The notes beneath the pieces are model-generated. The model was not told where the DNA came from, did no database searches, and saw nothing but the letters and a program-made list of their open reading frames with translations. 21,719 nucleotides of DNA, from the NCBI GenBank assembly GCA_005787665.1, contig SYAB01000104.1, forward strand, positions 1 through 21,719, given 5' to 3'. This document shows positions 1 through 9,059 of this stretch, in pieces. Position 1 is the first letter of the stretch. The number at the start of each line of letters is the position of its first letter. The position numbers and the translations under genes were made by a program. This DNA is from Actinomycetota bacterium. GTDB lineage: Bacteria; Actinomycetota; Actinomycetes; Mycobacteriales; Mycobacteriaceae.

Positions 1-1176
<1,176 letters not shown>

Positions 1177-1199
1177 AACGCAGGACACCCGCGCCGAGC

Positions 1200-1245
1200 G
1201 TGAATCGGTTGCGAAAAATCGGGCGGACTTCCGCAAGGGATTCAC
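1200..1245. terminator. Convergent hairpin between flavin reductase gene and sdhB
   Basis: An inverted repeat lies in the 80-base convergent gap. GTGAATC (1200-1206) pairs with GATTCAC (1239-1245), and after a two-base GG/GG mismatch TTGCG (1209-1213) pairs with CGCAA (1232-1236). This gives 12 paired bases around an 18-base loop. There is no T-tract, which is common for mycobacterial hairpin terminators. A bidirectional terminator role is inferred from position. Confidence 0.5.
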
Positions 1246-1256
1246 ACTCGGTGGAG

Positions 1257-2006
1257 CTATTTCCTTCGGAAGAGCTTGTTGCCGAGCCAGACCACCGGGT
1301 CGTACTTGCGGTCGGCGACACGCTCCTTCATCGGAATCAGCGCGTTGTCGGTGATCTTGATGTGCTCCGGGCACACCTCGGTGCAGCACTTGGTGATGTT
1401 GCAGTACCCGAGACCGAAGTCCTCCTGGGCCATGTCCTTGCGATCCAGGGTGTCCAACGGGTGCATGTCGAGTTCCGCGGTGCGCATCAGGAAGCGCGGG
1501 CCTGCGAAGGACTTCTTGTTCTCCTCGTGGTCGCGCACCACATGGCAGACGTTGTTGCACAGGAAGCACTCGATGCACTTGCGGAACTCCTGGGAGCGCT
1601 GGATGTCCTCCTGGGCCATCCGGTACTCGCCGGGCTGCAGGTCCTTCGGTGGAGCGAAGGACGGGATCTCGCGCGCCTTCTCGTAGTTGAAAGAGACGTC
1701 GGTGACCAGATCGCGGATCACCGGGAAGGTCCGCAACGGGGTGATGGTCACCGTGTCGGCCTCGTCGAAGGTCGACATCCGGGTCATGCACATCAGTCGC
1801 GGCCGCCCGTTGATCTCGGCCGAGCACGAGCCGCACTTTCCGGCCTTGCAGTTCCACCGCACCGCGAGGTCGGGGGCCTGCTCGGCCTGCAGCCGATGGA
1901 TGATGTCGAGGACGACCTCGCCCTCGTTGACGTCGACCTGATAGTCGTGCAGCGCGCCGCCCTCGTCGTCGCCGCGCCACACCCGCATATTCGCCTGGTA
2001 GCTCAT
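1257..2006 (-). CDS. sdhB: Succinate dehydrogenase iron-sulfur subunit (Sdh1 type)
   Basis: The 249-residue SdhB subunit passes electrons from SdhA to the membrane anchor during succinate oxidation. All cluster ligands are visible: the plant-type [2Fe-2S] set C53, C58, C61 and C73 (CKAGKCGSC then MCMTR), and two ferredoxin-like sets, C144/C147/C150/C154 (CIECFLCNNVC) and C202/C208/C212 near CCTEVCPEHI. These would hold the [4Fe-4S] and [3Fe-4S] clusters. The start ATG directly follows the sdhA stop codon (TAGATG), so translation is probably coupled. It is the last gene of the minus-strand operon and corresponds to Rv0247c of M. tuberculosis. The missing second Cys-rich spacing typical of Sdh2 and the neighbouring five-helix anchor point to the Sdh1 isoenzyme. 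Confidence 0.95.
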   Translation of the reverse strand: MSYQANMRVWRGDDEGGALHDYQVDVNEGEVVLDIIHRLQAEQAPDLAVRWNCKAGKCGSCSAEINGRPRLMCMTRMSTFDEADTVTITPLRTFPVIRDLVTDVSFNYEKAREIPSFAPPKDLQPGEYRMAQEDIQRSQEFRKCIECFLCNNVCHVVRDHEENKKSFAGPRFLMRTAELDMHPLDTLDRKDMAQEDFGLGYCNITKCCTEVCPEHIKITDNALIPMKERVADRKYDPVVWLGNKLFRRK

Positions 2007-3953
2007 CTAGCCCCTCCGTCCCGGATGCCGCTCGAGCTCTTCGTCGGTGAAGTACTTGCCCAATTCCTCGATCTCGAACAGCTCGAGCAGGTCCTCCCGC
2101 ATCCCCGGCTGCTCCTCCCGGGCGACGCTGACCGTCGGCATGACCGGGTCGTCGCCCTCGGATCGACATACCACCAGAGCGCGCCGCCAGTGGGAGTCCA
2201 TCTGCGGGAAGTCGTCGCGGGTATGGCCACCGCGGCTCTCGGTGCGGGCGAGCCCGGACCGCGCCACGCACTCGCTGACCAACAGCATGTTGCGCATGTC
2301 CATGGCCAGGTGCCAGCCGGGGTTGAACTCGCGCCGCCCGTCGGACTCGATATTGCGGAACCGGACCTTGAATTCCTCGATCTTGTCCAGCGCCTGCTGC
2401 ATCTCCGCCCCGGTACGAATGATGCCGACCAGGTCGTTCATCGTCTGCTGCAGCTCCGCGTGCAGGGTGTAGGGGTTCTCCGGTTTGGCCCGACCCTGCG
2501 GACCGTTGAACGGCGTCAACGCGATCGTCGCCGCTTCCTCGACCGCGGCGTCGGCGACGGTGGGCCTGCTGGACAGTGCGCGAACGTAGTCCGCCGCCCC
2601 CAGCCCGGCGCGACGGCCGAACACCAGCAGATCCGACAGCGAGTTGCCGCCGAGACGGTTGGAGCCGTGCATGCCGCCGGAACACTCGCCGGCCGCGAAC
2701 AGGCCGGCGGTGGCCGCGGCACCGGTGTCCGGGTCGACCTCGATCCCGCCCATCACGTAGTGGCAGGTCGGACCGACCTCCATCTCGTCCTTGGTGATGT
2801 CGACCTCGGCCAGTTCGAGGAACTGGTGGTACATCGACGGCAGCCGCCGCTTGATCTCCTCGGGGGTCATCCGCGAGGCGATGTCGAGGTAGACGCCGCC
2901 GTGCGGGGTGCCCCGGCCCGCCTTCACCTCGGTGTTGATGGCGCGAGCCACTTCGTCCCGCGGGAGCAGGTCAGGGGTGCGCCGTGCCTTGCCGTCGGCC
3001 GCGGCGTCTTGTTGCTCGGCGAGCCACTGGTCGGCCTCTTCCTCGGTCTCGGCGTACTGCCCCTTGAACACCGAGGGGATGTAGTTGAACATGAACCGCT
3101 TGCCCTCGGAGTTCTTCAGCACTCCGCCGTCGCCGCGCACGCCCTCAGTGACCAGGATGCCCTTCACCGAGAGCGGCCAGACCATCCCGGTCGGATGGAA
3201 CTGGATGAACTCCATGTTGATCAGGCCCGCGCCGGCCCGCATCGCCAGCGCGTGTCCGTCGCCGGTGTACTCCCAGGAGTTCGACGACACCTTGAACGAC
3301 TTGCCGATGCCACCGGTGGCCAGCACCACCGCGGGCGCCTCGAACAGGATGAACTTGCCGGTCTCGCGCCAGTAGCCGAAGGCGCCGGCGATGCGCCGCT
3401 CTCCGGTGCTGTCGTCGGTGATCAACTCGGTGATCGCGCACTCGTGGAAGATCTTGATCCGGGCCTCGTAGTCACCCAGTTCAGCCTTGTCCTCCTGCTG
3501 CAGGGAGACGATTTTCTGCTGCAGCGTGCGGATGATCTCCAGACCGGTGCGGTCGCCTACGTGGGCCAGGCGCGGATAGGTGTGCCCGCCGAAGTTGCGC
3601 TGGCTGATCCGGCCGTCCTTGGTGCGGTCGAACAGGGCACCGTAGGTCTCCAGCTCCCACACCCGTTCGGGAGCCTCCTGGGCGTGCAGTTCGGCCATCC
3701 GCCAGTTGTTCAGGAACTTGCCGCCACGCATGGTGTCGGCGAAGTGCACCTGCCAGCTGTCCTTGGAGTTGGCGTTGCCCATGGCGGCGGCGCAGCCGCC
3801 CTCGGCCATCACCGTGTGGGCCTTGCCGAACAGCGACTTGGACACCACCGCGACTCGAAGTCCCCGTTGACGGGCCTCGATCACTGCTCGCAGACCAGAG
3901 CCGCCGGCACCGATCACGACGACGTCGTAAGAATGCCGTTCGACCTCAACCAT
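2007..3953 (-). CDS. sdhA: Succinate dehydrogenase flavoprotein subunit (Sdh1 type)
   Basis: The 648-residue catalytic subunit oxidises succinate to fumarate using covalently bound FAD. The dinucleotide-binding GAGGSG is at residues 15-20, and H46 in KAHTVMAEGG fits the histidine that carries FAD. Active-site signatures are FHPTG (251-255), VRGDGG (271-276), HYVMGG (397-402) and SNRLGGNSL (430-438). The length is slightly above that of typical 580-600-residue SdhA, as in mycobacterial Sdh1 (Rv0248c). The ATG at 3953 has GAGGGAAC just upstream. It abuts sdhB and follows the anchor gene by 29 bases. Fumarate reductase is an alternative reading by sequence alone, but the Sdh1 gene order and actinobacterial context favour succinate oxidation. 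Confidence 0.95.
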   Translation of the reverse strand: MVEVERHSYDVVVIGAGGSGLRAVIEARQRGLRVAVVSKSLFGKAHTVMAEGGCAAAMGNANSKDSWQVHFADTMRGGKFLNNWRMAELHAQEAPERVWELETYGALFDRTKDGRISQRNFGGHTYPRLAHVGDRTGLEIIRTLQQKIVSLQQEDKAELGDYEARIKIFHECAITELITDDSTGERRIAGAFGYWRETGKFILFEAPAVVLATGGIGKSFKVSSNSWEYTGDGHALAMRAGAGLINMEFIQFHPTGMVWPLSVKGILVTEGVRGDGGVLKNSEGKRFMFNYIPSVFKGQYAETEEEADQWLAEQQDAAADGKARRTPDLLPRDEVARAINTEVKAGRGTPHGGVYLDIASRMTPEEIKRRLPSMYHQFLELAEVDITKDEMEVGPTCHYVMGGIEVDPDTGAAATAGLFAAGECSGGMHGSNRLGGNSLSDLLVFGRRAGLGAADYVRALSSRPTVADAAVEEAATIALTPFNGPQGRAKPENPYTLHAELQQTMNDLVGIIRTGAEMQQALDKIEEFKVRFRNIESDGRREFNPGWHLAMDMRNMLLVSECVARSGLARTESRGGHTRDDFPQMDSHWRRALVVCRSEGDDPVMPTVSVAREEQPGMREDLLELFEIEELGKYFTDEELERHPGRRG

Positions 3954-3982
3954 GTTCCCTCACTCAAACTTTCGTGTTGTGC

Positions 3983-4810
3983 TCAGCCGATGAATCTGAG
4001 GTCTGAGATGGTTCCGCTGGCAACCAGCATGATGTAGAAATCGGTCAGCATCAGCGAGCCCAGCGTGATCCAGGCGAACAGCTTGTGGTGGACGTTGAGC
4101 CTGCTGATCTCGGTCCACAACCGGTACCGCACCGGATGCTTGGAGAAGTGCTTGAGCCGCCCGCCCATGACGTGCCGGCAGGAGTGGCAGGACAGCGTGT
4201 AGATCCACAGCAGGATCACGTTGACCCAGAGGATGACGTTGCCCAGGCCGAAGCCGAATCCCGACGGCGAGTGCATGGCCTGGATGGCATCCCAGGTGTT
4301 GATGAGCGAGATGATCGCCGCGATGTAGAAGAAGTAGCGGTGCAGGTTCTGCAGGATCAGGGGGAACCGGGTCTCGCCGGTGTATTTCGCGTGCGGCTCG
4401 GCGACGGCGCAGGCCGTCGGGGACTGCCACACCGAACGGTAGTAAGCGCCGCGGTAGTAGTAGCAGGTCAGCCGGAAGAGCAGCAGGAACGGCAAGGACA
4501 GCAGCGCGTACGGAAGTAAGGACAGCGGACCCGAAGCGGGGAGGATCTGCGGCCAGAATTCGCTGGCCGCGCCGCATTTGACCGACACGCACGGCGAGTA
4601 GAACGGCGTCAGGTAGTGGTACTTCTCGACGAAGAAATGGTCACGCTGGAAGGCCCGCACCGTCGCGTAGATGATGAACGCCGCGAATCCGAGATCGCTG
4701 AGGATCGGGGACTTCAGCCAGTTGTCGGTACGGAGTGTCTTCTGCGAGATCTGAGCCCGTCCGGCTGAGAAGACGCCGGTGGCACGCCGATTGGCTGTGG
4801 GTGCGCTCAT
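3983..4810 (-). CDS. sdhC: Succinate dehydrogenase membrane anchor subunit (Sdh1 type)
   Basis: This 275-residue protein has about five hydrophobic helices (near residues 35-53, 96-115, 155-173, 190-208 and 243-263), so one gene supplies the anchor that other species split into SdhC and SdhD. It should bind menaquinone and any haem or extra metal centre. His- and Cys-containing segments are notable: C74-x4-C79, C116, C134 and H140, and CHSCRH at 208-213. The ATG at 4810 is preferred because AAGGGGA lies ten bases upstream and the length is close to that recalled for Rv0249c. An in-frame TTG at 4834 would add eight residues but has a poorer leader. It is transcribed with sdhA and sdhB. Confidence 0.88.
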   Translation of the reverse strand: MSAPTANRRATGVFSAGRAQISQKTLRTDNWLKSPILSDLGFAAFIIYATVRAFQRDHFFVEKYHYLTPFYSPCVSVKCGAASEFWPQILPASGPLSLLPYALLSLPFLLLFRLTCYYYRGAYYRSVWQSPTACAVAEPHAKYTGETRFPLILQNLHRYFFYIAAIISLINTWDAIQAMHSPSGFGFGLGNVILWVNVILLWIYTLSCHSCRHVMGGRLKHFSKHPVRYRLWTEISRLNVHHKLFAWITLGSLMLTDFYIMLVASGTISDLRFIG

Positions 4811-4879
4811 CTGCAGTGATCCCCTTCGATTCAACTGCTCCGAAGATTACTCAGATCACCGCCCCGATCAGAAGCCGGG

Positions 4880-5176
4880 TCAGCGTCGGTTGTGACCGCC
4901 TACACCCTCGTCGTCGATGCCAGCCCAGAACTCCCTGTCATAGGGGGTGTCGGGCACCGCGATCTTCTCCCCGGACCCCACCGGGGCGTGCGGGGAGATC
5001 TCGAGTTCACCGGCGTCCATCTCGAGAAGTTCCAGGTCACCGAGGATTCTCTCGGTGTCGATGACGACTCGGCGCATCGCCGGGACATCGCCGTAACGAT
5101 GCTGTAGGGCCGTCACGGATCGCCGCAGGTTCCCGATCACATGGTGCAATTCGGATAGTTCAGTTGCTTTGGACAA
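4880..5176 (-). CDS. Small conserved hypothetical at head of sdh1 operon (Rv0250c type)
   Basis: This 98-residue, soluble, acidic protein has no signal peptide or membrane segment. Residues 1-60 look helical with leucines and isoleucines at near-heptad spacing, suggesting a short coiled coil. The C-terminal third is Pro/Gly/Asp rich and ends in charged residues. The size and position just upstream of the Sdh1 anchor match Rv0250c of M. tuberculosis. The start is TTG at 5176, with GAGGAGG about four bases upstream; no better start exists. It is separated from the anchor gene by 69 bases and from the iron ABC ATPase gene by 50 bases. The function is unknown; a role in Sdh1 assembly or regulation is only suggested by the linkage. 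Confidence 0.82.
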   Translation of the reverse strand: MSKATELSELHHVIGNLRRSVTALQHRYGDVPAMRRVVIDTERILGDLELLEMDAGELEISPHAPVGSGEKIAVPDTPYDREFWAGIDDEGVGGHNRR

Positions 5177-5223
5177 CGGTCCTCCTCGGGGCCGAAAGTG
5201 TCAGGAATCACACTATGCCCCCC

Positions 5224-5229
5224 ATGTTA
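5224..5229 (-). promoter_or_regulatory. Possible -10 element for the sdh1 operon
   Basis: Read on the minus strand, TAACAT overlaps the stop codon of the ABC ATPase gene and sits about 48 bases before the TTG start of the small hypothetical gene. It matches four of six bases of TATAAT. No convincing -35 is seen at the right distance. The operon may instead depend on read-through from the iron importer genes. Confidence 0.25.
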
Positions 5230-6312
5230 ACCGCCTCCCGTGGCCCCCGGCTCGACCGGTGCAGGGAAGACGCGGCCCGGGGACGTCGCGCGCACGACGA
5301 CCGGGTCGCCGGGATGCGGCGCGGGGATCCCGCCCGCCAGGCGCACCGGGATCCGGGTCCCGTCGGCCAATCTGACGCGAACGAGGGAATCGTGGCCGAA
5401 AAAGGCGGCGTCCTCGACGGTGCCGGCCGCCGAGTGGCTCATCTCCGACTGGCCGGCCGGGGTCAGAACGAGTTGTTCGGGCCGGAACACCACGGTGGCT
5501 GCCCCGACCGGGTCGCCGTCCCCGATGCGCGCCGGTAACTCCCCCAGCGCGCATCGGACACCCGTTGGTGCCGCGGTTGCCGGTAGTTCGACCACCTCGC
5601 CGACGAACCGGGCCACCTCGAGGTCGGCAGGTTCGCGATAGACCTCGACGGGCGGGCCGGTCTGCACGATGCGCCCGTCGCGCATGACGGCCACCAGGTC
5701 GGCGGTCGACAGCGCCTCGTCCTGGTCGTGCGTCACCAGCACGGCGGTGGTGCCGACAGATCGGAGTAGTTCGCGGACCTCGGTGCGCAAGCGGGTACGC
5801 AGACCAGCGTCGAGGGCCGTGAAAGGTTCGTCCAGCAGGATCACCTCGGGCGCGGGCGCCAGTGCCCGAGCCAATGCCACCCGCTGTTGTTGACCGCCCG
5901 AGAGCTGTTGGGGGCGAGCCGATGCGAACTCGCGCATGCCGACCATGTCCAACATCGCCTCGATCCGGGCGTCGGATCCGCGCGGCAGGCCGAAACCGAC
6001 GTTGGCCCGCACGGACAGATGCGGGAAAAGCGCCCCCTCCTGGGGAACGATGCCGACCCGGCGCTTCTCCGGCGGGACGAACACCCGCGTGTTGTCGGGG
6101 CCCGCCGTGGCGACCAGTCGGTCACCGAATTGCACCATCCCGCGGGTCGGCCGCAGAAATCCGGCCAGTACGCGCAGCAGGGTGGTTTTGCCCGAACCGC
6201 TCGCGCCCAGAACCGCGGCGAGGGCGCCGGACGGCACATCGAGATCGAGTTGGTCGAGCACCGCGTCCGCCCCGTATCCGACCGTCAGGTCGCGAATCGT
6301 TATCGCGGTCAC
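5227..6312 (-). CDS. Ferric-iron ABC transporter ATPase (FbpC/AfuC type)
   Basis: The 361-residue ATPase energises the iron permease from the cytoplasmic face. Walker A is GASGSGKTT (36-44), the Q-loop glutamine is Q91 in VPQEGALFPHL, the ABC signature LSGGQQQR is at 137-144, Walker B VILLDEP at 157-163, and the switch histidine H195 is in THD. Residues 240-361 form a TOBE-like C-terminal region, as in iron, spermidine and sulfate importers. The GTG start at 6312 overlaps the permease stop by four bases (GTGA); longer in-frame extensions only shadow the permease gene. Ferric specificity is taken from the binding protein of the same operon. The symbol fbpC is avoided because in mycobacteria it also names an antigen 85 gene. 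Confidence 0.92.
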   Translation of the reverse strand: MTAITIRDLTVGYGADAVLDQLDLDVPSGALAAVLGASGSGKTTLLRVLAGFLRPTRGMVQFGDRLVATAGPDNTRVFVPPEKRRVGIVPQEGALFPHLSVRANVGFGLPRGSDARIEAMLDMVGMREFASARPQQLSGGQQQRVALARALAPAPEVILLDEPFTALDAGLRTRLRTEVRELLRSVGTTAVLVTHDQDEALSTADLVAVMRDGRIVQTGPPVEVYREPADLEVARFVGEVVELPATAAPTGVRCALGELPARIGDGDPVGAATVVFRPEQLVLTPAGQSEMSHSAAGTVEDAAFFGHDSLVRVRLADGTRIPVRLAGGIPAPHPGDPVVVRATSPGRVFPAPVEPGATGGG

Positions 6313-7865
6313 CAGACCACCGCGTCCCGGTCTGGGACCGTGGTCACCGATCGGCTCAACAACCACGCCGGGACTGCCGCCAGGGCGATCAGCGTCATGG
6401 CGTAGGGGGCTGCCGAACCGTACGCGGCCACTTCCGTGCGGCTCCATAATTCGGTGGCGAGAGTATCCAGCCCCGTCGGTCGCAGCATGAGTGTCGCGGG
6501 AAGCTCCTTCATCGCGGTGAGGGTCACGATCAGCCCGCCGGCGGCGATGCCCGGCAGGGTCAGCCGCAGGGTGGTCTCGCTCCAGGCTCGCAGGGGCCCG
6601 CGTCCGAGTGTCCGGGCGGTCTGCTCGAAGGCCGGGGAGACGGCTGCGGTGGCGCTGCGGGTCGCGCTGATCGCCTTGGGCAGGAAGAGGATGGCATAGG
6701 CGACGGCCAGAACAGCGACGGTCTGGTACGCAGTCGGGAAGACGGTGAGGGTGAGGAAGACCATGGACAGTCCCACCACGACGCCGGGCAACGCGTGGCC
6801 GGTGAACGAGGCGGTCTCGATGACGCGGACCGTGGTGGTGCGATAGCGGGCAGCCATGATTCCCACCGGCAACGCCATGACGACGGCGAGGGCCGCCCCT
6901 GCCGCGGCCACCACCAGCGAGGTGGCGGCCGCGGTGGCAAGCTCGCTCAACGACAACGGCGTGCGGGTGCCTTCGAGCATGCGCATGACCAGCGATACCA
7001 GCGGTAATCCGAGTGCTGTCGCGGTCAGGGCGGCCAGCCAGAGGAAGGCCGCGCCGCTGACCGAGGGGGAAAGCCGCGCCGTGACGGGGGTTCGCTGACT
7101 GCCCGCCCCCACTCGCCACCGGCGATGGCGGCCCCGCAGTCGGCGTTCGGCAACGACCAGCATCGCGGCGAGGGCGACGAGGACAAGGGCGAGCACCGTC
7201 GCTCCCACCCGATCGAAACTCGCGCGGTAGGAGGTGTAGATCACCCGGGTGAAGGCATCCACCCGGAGCAGGGCAACAGCACCGAAGTCCGAGAGGACGT
7301 AGAGGGCCACCAGAAGTGAGCCGCCGGCGGCCGCGGGCCAGGCCTGGGGCAGCGTGCTGCCGGCGAAGGCCGCCACCGGCCCCCGACCCAGGGACCGGGC
7401 CACTTCCTCCAACGCCGGGTCGCTTGCTCGCAGGGCAGCGGTCACCGGCAGCAAGACGTAGGGAAATGACACCAGCGTCAGGATCAGGGCCGCCGCCCAG
7501 AACCCGGACAGTGCGGGAAACTGTGCGATCCAGGCGTAGGCGGCTACATAGGACGGCACGGCCAACGGCAACGCCAGGACCGCGAGCCAGACCGGCTGTG
7601 CGGGCAGGTTGGTGCGGGCGACCAGCCAGGCGGTCGGGATGCCGATGAGAAGGCACCCGGTGACCACCACGGCGACAAGGGCGATCGAGGTGCCCACCGT
7701 CTCCAGGGTCCTCGGCCGCACGAGGATGTCGACCACCCGCCCCCAACCCGCTTCCCCGGCCCGCACGATGAGGTAGAGCAGCGGAATGATCGCGACAACG
7801 GCCGTGCCGGCACCGGCGACGGCCAGCAGTGGGCCGGGCCGGGCGGAGGCAGCGGTCGGCGTCAC
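6309..7865 (-). CDS. Ferric-iron ABC transporter permease, two fused permease domains (FbpB type)
   Basis: The 518-residue integral membrane protein carries two binding-protein-dependent permease domains in one chain, as in FbpB/AfuB. The two cytoplasmic EAA loops that dock on the ATPase are visible as EEVARSLGRG (about 153-162) and EQTARTLGRG (about 413-422). About twelve hydrophobic segments are spread evenly over the two halves, linked by a basic stretch near 240-256. The GTG start at 7865 overlaps the stop of the binding-protein gene by four bases (GTGA) and is consistent with translational coupling. Upstream in-frame codons to 8315 lie inside that gene and are not used. Two fused domains make a single-permease transporter complex with two ATPase copies likely. 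Confidence 0.92.
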   Translation of the reverse strand: MTPTAASARPGPLLAVAGAGTAVVAIIPLLYLIVRAGEAGWGRVVDILVRPRTLETVGTSIALVAVVVTGCLLIGIPTAWLVARTNLPAQPVWLAVLALPLAVPSYVAAYAWIAQFPALSGFWAAALILTLVSFPYVLLPVTAALRASDPALEEVARSLGRGPVAAFAGSTLPQAWPAAAGGSLLVALYVLSDFGAVALLRVDAFTRVIYTSYRASFDRVGATVLALVLVALAAMLVVAERRLRGRHRRWRVGAGSQRTPVTARLSPSVSGAAFLWLAALTATALGLPLVSLVMRMLEGTRTPLSLSELATAAATSLVVAAAGAALAVVMALPVGIMAARYRTTTVRVIETASFTGHALPGVVVGLSMVFLTLTVFPTAYQTVAVLAVAYAILFLPKAISATRSATAAVSPAFEQTARTLGRGPLRAWSETTLRLTLPGIAAGGLIVTLTAMKELPATLMLRPTGLDTLATELWSRTEVAAYGSAAPYAMTLIALAAVPAWLLSRSVTTVPDRDAVVW

Positions 7866-8887
7866 AACAGCCCGACGTCCTCCAGCATCGCCAGAGTCTC
7901 CGGCAGGCTGTCCAGGTCGGCCAGTGTGACGTCGGGCCCTTGCAGTGAGTCCAGTGGCGGAAGTCCCTGGGCCGCGGCGACACCCGGCAACAGCGGGTAC
8001 TCGTATGTGTTGGCGACGAACCATCGCTGGGTCTCGGGGGACAGCAGCCATTCGACGAACTCCGCTGCCTGCGCGTTGTTGCCCGCAGAGCCGAGAATCC
8101 CGACACCGGCCACGTTGATCAGGCTGCCCGGGTCGCCCGGTTTGGTGAAGGAGATCTGGGCGCGCATCTTCCCCGCCCCGACCTCGGCGGCCTTCTCGTA
8201 CCAGTAGTAATGGTTGATGAGGCCCAGCGTCATCTGCCCGGCGTCCACCGCATCGAGGATCAGACCGTTCTTCTCGTAGGACTGCGCGTCGTTGCGCACC
8301 ATTCCCTCGAGCCATTGCCGGGTCTCTTCATTACCCAGAGATATCCGCATCGCCGTGACGAAGGCCTGGAACGAGGCGTTGGTGGGTGCGATGGCGACCT
8401 TGCCGCGCCAGCGCGGGTCGGTGAGCTCCAGGACGGACTTCGGCACCTCGGCAGCCGGAACCTGCTGGGGGTCGTAGACGATGACGCGGGCACGGCCGGT
8501 GACCCCGGACCACGTTCCATCGGTCGCCCGATAGGCGTCGGGAACCGCGGTCGCCGCAGACCCGGGCAATGTCGCGAACAGCCCGGCCGCCGCCACCGCG
8601 CCGAGGGCGCCGGCATCTTGGGCGAAGAACACCTGAGCCGGACTCGCGGCGCCCTCCTCGACGAGTTGGGCGGCGAGTTCCGCGCTGTCACCGTAACGGG
8701 CCTGCACCGTAACGCCGGTTTCCTCGGTGAACCGCTCGAATAGCGGGGCGACCAGTTGCTCGGAGCGCCCGGAGTACACCGTGAGGGTGCGGTCGGCGGA
8801 ATCGCCCCCGTCGCGCTGGCAGGCCGTGACGAATGCCAGAACGCACGCCAGCGCAACCAGCATGACCGTGGGACGTGACGTCGGCAT
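7862..8887 (-). CDS. Ferric-iron ABC transporter substrate-binding lipoprotein (FbpA/FutA type)
   Basis: This 341-residue secreted solute-binding protein has an N-terminal hydrophobic helix ending in VTAC at residues 20-23, a lipobox that would lipidate C23. The family motif YGDSAELAAQL (65-75) and the paired tyrosines Y227-Y228 in NHYYWYEK are typical of bacterial ferric-binding proteins, where tyrosines hold Fe3+. The ATG at 8887 has AAGGAG four bases upstream. It is the first gene of a three-gene importer operon, and two IdeR-type boxes lie just upstream. Thiamine or putrescine binding are weaker alternatives; the tyrosine pair and iron box favour Fe3+. This is not the antigen 85 gene that carries the name fbpA in mycobacteria. 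Confidence 0.92.
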   Translation of the reverse strand: MPTSRPTVMLVALACVLAFVTACQRDGGDSADRTLTVYSGRSEQLVAPLFERFTEETGVTVQARYGDSAELAAQLVEEGAASPAQVFFAQDAGALGAVAAAGLFATLPGSAATAVPDAYRATDGTWSGVTGRARVIVYDPQQVPAAEVPKSVLELTDPRWRGKVAIAPTNASFQAFVTAMRISLGNEETRQWLEGMVRNDAQSYEKNGLILDAVDAGQMTLGLINHYYWYEKAAEVGAGKMRAQISFTKPGDPGSLINVAGVGILGSAGNNAQAAEFVEWLLSPETQRWFVANTYEYPLLPGVAAAQGLPPLDSLQGPDVTLADLDSLPETLAMLEDVGLL

Positions 8888-8895
8888 CGAACTCC

Positions 8896-8930
8896 TTAGG
8901 CTCGCCTAAACTCAGGTTAGCCTAAGATGA
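8896..8930 (-). promoter_or_regulatory. Two overlapping IdeR/DtxR-type iron boxes
   Basis: Compared with the IdeR consensus TWAGGTWAGSCTWACCTWA, bases 8896-8914 match 15 of 19 and bases 8912-8930 match 15 of 19 (counts made by eye). The cores are TTAGGCTCGCCTAA and AGGTTAGCCTAA. Overlapping sites suit the known binding of two IdeR dimers. They lie between the promoter and the ribosome-binding site of the iron importer, where Fe-loaded IdeR would repress. Confidence 0.72.
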
Positions 8931-8953
8931 TTCACGGCTGGCTGCCGTGTCAA
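8925..8953 (-). promoter_or_regulatory. Promoter of the iron importer operon
   Basis: On the minus strand a perfect TTGACA (8953-8948) is followed, after 17 bases, by TCATCT (8930-8925), a weak -10. The expected transcription start is near 8918, within the iron-box region, giving a leader of about 30 bases. A perfect 6-bp inverted repeat with a 5-base centre (CACGGC-TGGCT-GCCGTG, 8933-8949) lies in the spacer and could be a second protein site. Confidence 0.5.
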
Positions 8954-9014
8954 ATCCGCCGGTGCTTTCCGGGCGGCCCCTCGGTCTTGGTGCCCTATTG
9001 GGCGGTAAGAAAAC

Positions 9015-9059
9015 TTTGCCAGCAAATTCCACAACCTGATTAGACAGGTTTGCCAGCAA
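9015..9059 (+). repeat. Paired 11-bp direct repeat flanking an 18-bp dyad upstream of the ESX-2 locus
   Basis: TTTGCCAGCAA occurs at 9015-9025 and again at 9049-9059, 34 bases apart start to start. Between them AACCTG-ATTAGA-CAGGTT (9033-9050) is a perfect 6-bp inverted repeat around a 6-base centre. Such a layout is typical of a transcription-factor operator. It overlaps the proposed -35 of the PE promoter. Confidence 0.5.

Noticed and set aside
1200..4037. A 945-codon open frame on the plus strand opposite sdhB and sdhA
   Set aside because: It is antisense to two clear enzymes, has a His/Asp/Val/Leu-rich composition with no domain, and no ribosome-binding site; it reflects high GC content in third codon positions.
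6313..8106. Long in-frame extension upstream of the ABC ATPase gene
   Set aside because: The extension is a shifted-frame shadow of the permease and binding-protein genes; the ATPase domain begins at the GTG at 6312, which overlaps the permease stop.
7862..8887. Reading the binding-protein gene as fbpA, antigen 85 mycolyltransferase
   Set aside because: The protein is a solute-binding lipoprotein with a YY iron motif, not an alpha/beta hydrolase; only the gene name coincides.
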